Below, one piece after another: positions 8,501-9,440 of a DNA stretch of 9,440 nt. Origin of the DNA: Patescibacteria group bacterium (GTDB lineage Bacteria; Patescibacteriota; Patescibacteriia; UBA1558; S5-K13). The stretch's first letter is position 1, and every line of letters begins with the position of its first letter. The DNA is taken from NCBI GenBank assembly GCA_028703545.1, contig JAQVMR010000034.1, positions 1 through 9,440 of the forward strand. The letters run 5' to 3'. The position numbers and the translations under genes were made by a program. Under the pieces are notes generated by a model that did not search any database, was not told the DNA's origin, and saw nothing but the letters and a program-made list of their open reading frames with translations.

Positions 8501-9418
8501 CAATAACTTAGTGAATGATGGTGAGTGTTATAGTATTTCTAATGATGTAAAGTGTTCTAATGATGAATATTGTCAGAATCATAAAATGAAATTTAACAAA
8601 TGTATAACAAAATATCCAGAATTAAATAGTGGGACTTATAAAAAAGGTGTATCTGTTTCTGTTTGGCCATCGTGGAAAGATACACTTTCAAATCAGATTG
8701 GATCATCTTTACCAGTTGATCCTGTAAATGAGATGGAAGATGGTTGTTATGGAGATCCAATAACTTGTTGGGATTCCGTAACTAATACTTTTATATGTCC
8801 AAAATATTCAAAAATTTATTATTATCAATCAAGATTAGGTGGTGGTGGTTTTCAATTTTATGCTTTATTTAATAATGCGAACAAGAGTCGTTGGGGTGGA
8901 GACAATTCTACAATTAATGCACATAATCTTTTTTACATGCACAATCTTTATGTCTGTCATGGTAGTGCCTCTGGCTGTAAAACAAATGGTGATTGTGGTG
9001 ATTGTGAATTTTGTAATTTAAGGACTCATGAATGTGAAAGTAAATGTGGTGGTAATAAACCATACTGTATTGATCCAATTAATATGATTTGCGGAGAATG
9101 TAATAGCGAGGGATTAAATAATAATCATTGTGTTAATAATCCCTGTGAAATTTGTAATCTAGAAACACATACATGTGAATATGCTTGCGAAGAAGGAATG
9201 CAATGTGTAAATAATTCCTGCGCTGAATGTCGAAATAGTCATGATTGTGGTGATTGTAATATTTGTTCTGGTGGTGCCTGTGTTAATTCATGTACAGACC
9301 CAGACGCACCTTATTGTCTAAATAATCAATGTGTCGAATGTGTTAGCGGGGAACAATGCGACGCAGCAGCTTGTTACAGATGTTCAAATGCTAAGTGTTC
9401 TTATAGTTGTACCGAAGG
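2505..9418 (+). CDS. giant surface protein, 3'-truncated: pilin module, Big_5, IPT/TIG, trefoil-like, pseudopilin-like and Cys-rich domains
   Basis: At least 2305 residues; the true end is missing. Order: signal peptide 1-27 (cut S-F-A|Q); VirB2/TrbC-like two-helix module (helices about 55-75 and 95-116, loop S-G-G-N-P-E-K); Cys-rich collar 133-165; Big_5 Ig-like domains 172-280 and 285-418; five IPT/TIG-like domains 421-916, clearest at 525-630 and 733-835 (I-x-G-x-x-F-G pattern); a Big_5/Big_2-like/CCW compound repeat 930-1735; a conserved-looking region 1835-1940; a pseudopilin-like domain about 1949-2122 (W-P-S-W at 2054-2057, L-P-V-D-P at 2069-2073); Cys-rich repeats 2151-2305. The basic loop between the helices should be cytoplasmic, putting everything after residue 117 outside. 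It starts 9 bp after its shorter paralogue. The reading frame appears to close at 9440, but that TAG and the six preceding codons are adapter. The role is probably a cell-surface fibre or adhesin; this is inferred from domains only. Confidence 0.85.
3765..5252 (+). repeat. five tandem IPT/TIG-like domains (residues 421-916 of the giant protein)
   Basis: Five immunoglobulin-like units of 80-110 residues follow one another, starting near residues 421, 525, 630, 733 and 835. Each opens with a P-x-(I/L)-x-x-(I/L)-x-P-like strand and continues with a strand ending in G-x-x-(F/L)-G or a variant, as in ITIKGQNFG and VTIYGNGFG. Units two and four are the closest pair: both have F-G-x-x-K-G, then a V-x-F strand, an acidic/aromatic D-F segment, a Cys and a (K/R)-I-I-(I/V)-x-V-P strand. 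Units one, three and five are more diverged. IPT/TIG domains are common in long extracellular fibres; no ligand is suggested by the sequence. Confidence 0.7.
5292..7709 (+). repeat. compound repeat: Big_5 + Big_2-like + trefoil-like CCW motif
   Basis: Residues 930-1227, 1234-1508 and 1509-1735 of the giant protein share one plan. Each has a Big_5-like domain ending in a W-x-F-(T/K)-T strand (W1071, W1361, W1612). This leads through a Cys into a Big_2-like domain with an aromatic strand (Y-N-W-E, Y-L-W-E, L-K-W-E). In the first two units a short Cys-rich motif closes the unit: Cys-x(4 or 5)-CC-W-x(6)-C-x(7)-C, at 1201-1224 and 1481-1505 approximately. The third unit lacks it and ends at C1735. 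The units are well diverged, so this is an old internal duplication. An acidic stretch D-E-V-D-E-D-E-S-E-P-E-P at 1007-1018 is peculiar to the first unit. Confidence 0.65.
8979..9418 (+). repeat. Cys-rich tandem repeats at the truncated C-terminal end (residues 2159-2305)
   Basis: Three full units (2159-2199, 2200-2242, 2243-2279) and part of a fourth (from 2280) repeat with a period of 37-43 residues. The shared pattern is a polar run, then C-x2-4-C-x2-C, a 4-6 residue spacer, C-x3-C, a variable loop, C-x4-7-C and a closing (G/A/V)-E-C. Units one and three both contain D-C-G-D-C. From C2151 there are 31 cysteines in 155 residues. The pattern suggests small disulfide-knotted modules outside the cell. 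The array is cut by the contig end, so the number of units is unknown. Confidence 0.8.
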
Positions 9419-9440
9419 AGATCGGAAGAGCGTCGTGTAG
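9419..9440. other. Illumina adapter remnant, right end
   Basis: The last 22 bases match exactly the start of the reverse complement of the Illumina TruSeq universal adapter (AGATCGGAAGAGCGTCGTG and onwards). An exact match of this length by chance is not credible. It creates a false in-frame end to the giant gene: the codons for D, R, K, S, V, V and the TAG stop all lie in the adapter. The second and third bases of the genuine codon set end at 9418. Confidence 0.97.

Noticed and set aside
864..9418. Recoded TGA codons or a programmed frameshift in the large genes
   Set aside because: Both frames stay open under the standard code, domain similarity continues without a break in frame, and all genuine stops seen are TAA.
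8955..9418. Cys-rich tail as zinc fingers or an iron-sulfur ferredoxin
   Set aside because: The spacing does not match ferredoxin C-x2-C-x2-C-x3-C-P or common zinc finger patterns, and the region is predicted to be outside the cell, where disulfides are more likely.
12..9418. CRISPR arrays, tRNA or rRNA genes, insertion sequences
   Set aside because: No regularly spaced direct DNA repeats, no tRNA- or rRNA-like sequence and no transposase motifs were seen; the repeats present are protein-level and diverged.
1..9440. Short terminal inverted repeats suggesting a transposon or linear replicon
   Set aside because: The 11-bp inverted ends are Illumina adapter sequence.

Overview
The window is a strongly AT-rich (by eye about 30% G+C) piece of bacterial DNA with four genes, all on the + strand. 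It is almost certainly a whole metagenomic contig rather than an excerpt, because both ends carry Illumina adapter sequence (1-11 and 9419-9440). Only about 12-9418 is biological. Four things together suggest a member of the Candidate Phyla Radiation (Patescibacteria): a lysine/arginine-rich S21, N-terminal VirB2/TrbC-like 'T4SS pilin' modules fused to Ig-like and TIG domains, a very large cysteine-rich secreted protein, and weak or absent Shine-Dalgarno sites. This placement is inference from remembered families, not a search. Long open frames closed by TAA, with no in-frame TGA, give no sign of the TGA=Gly code used by Gracilibacteria and SR1.

Layout. The left 0.85 kb is a small translation block: rpsU (ribosomal protein S21, better started at the GTG at 86) and, after an 81-bp gap holding a 12-bp inverted repeat, a YqeY/GatB-like protein. 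The next gene starts 22 bp later and encodes a 543-residue secreted, membrane-anchored protein: signal peptide, two-helix pilin-like module, then three SbsA-type (Big_5) Ig-like domains, the last missing its final strand. Nine bp after it begins a giant paralogue that runs off the contig (at least 2305 residues). It has the same signal peptide and pilin module, then in order a Cys-rich collar, two Big_5 domains, five IPT/TIG-like domains, a compound repeat (Big_5 + Big_2-like + short trefoil-like CCW motif, twice complete and once without the CCW motif), a region ending in a pseudopilin-like globular domain, and a tail of Cys-rich repeats.

How the genes may work together. The close spacing and common strand suggest one transcription unit, at least for the two surface proteins. 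The paired proteins share a membrane-embedded module of about 90 residues (about 62% identical by hand count). By the positive-inside rule both should place their C-terminal domains outside the cell. The likeliest reading is a pair of membrane-rooted surface fibres or adhesins, one short and one very long. Whether the pilin module assembles into a filament is unknown.

Main caution: the TAG that seems to end the giant gene lies inside adapter sequence. The last six apparent residues (DRKSVV) and the stop are artefacts, and the true C-terminus is not in this contig.
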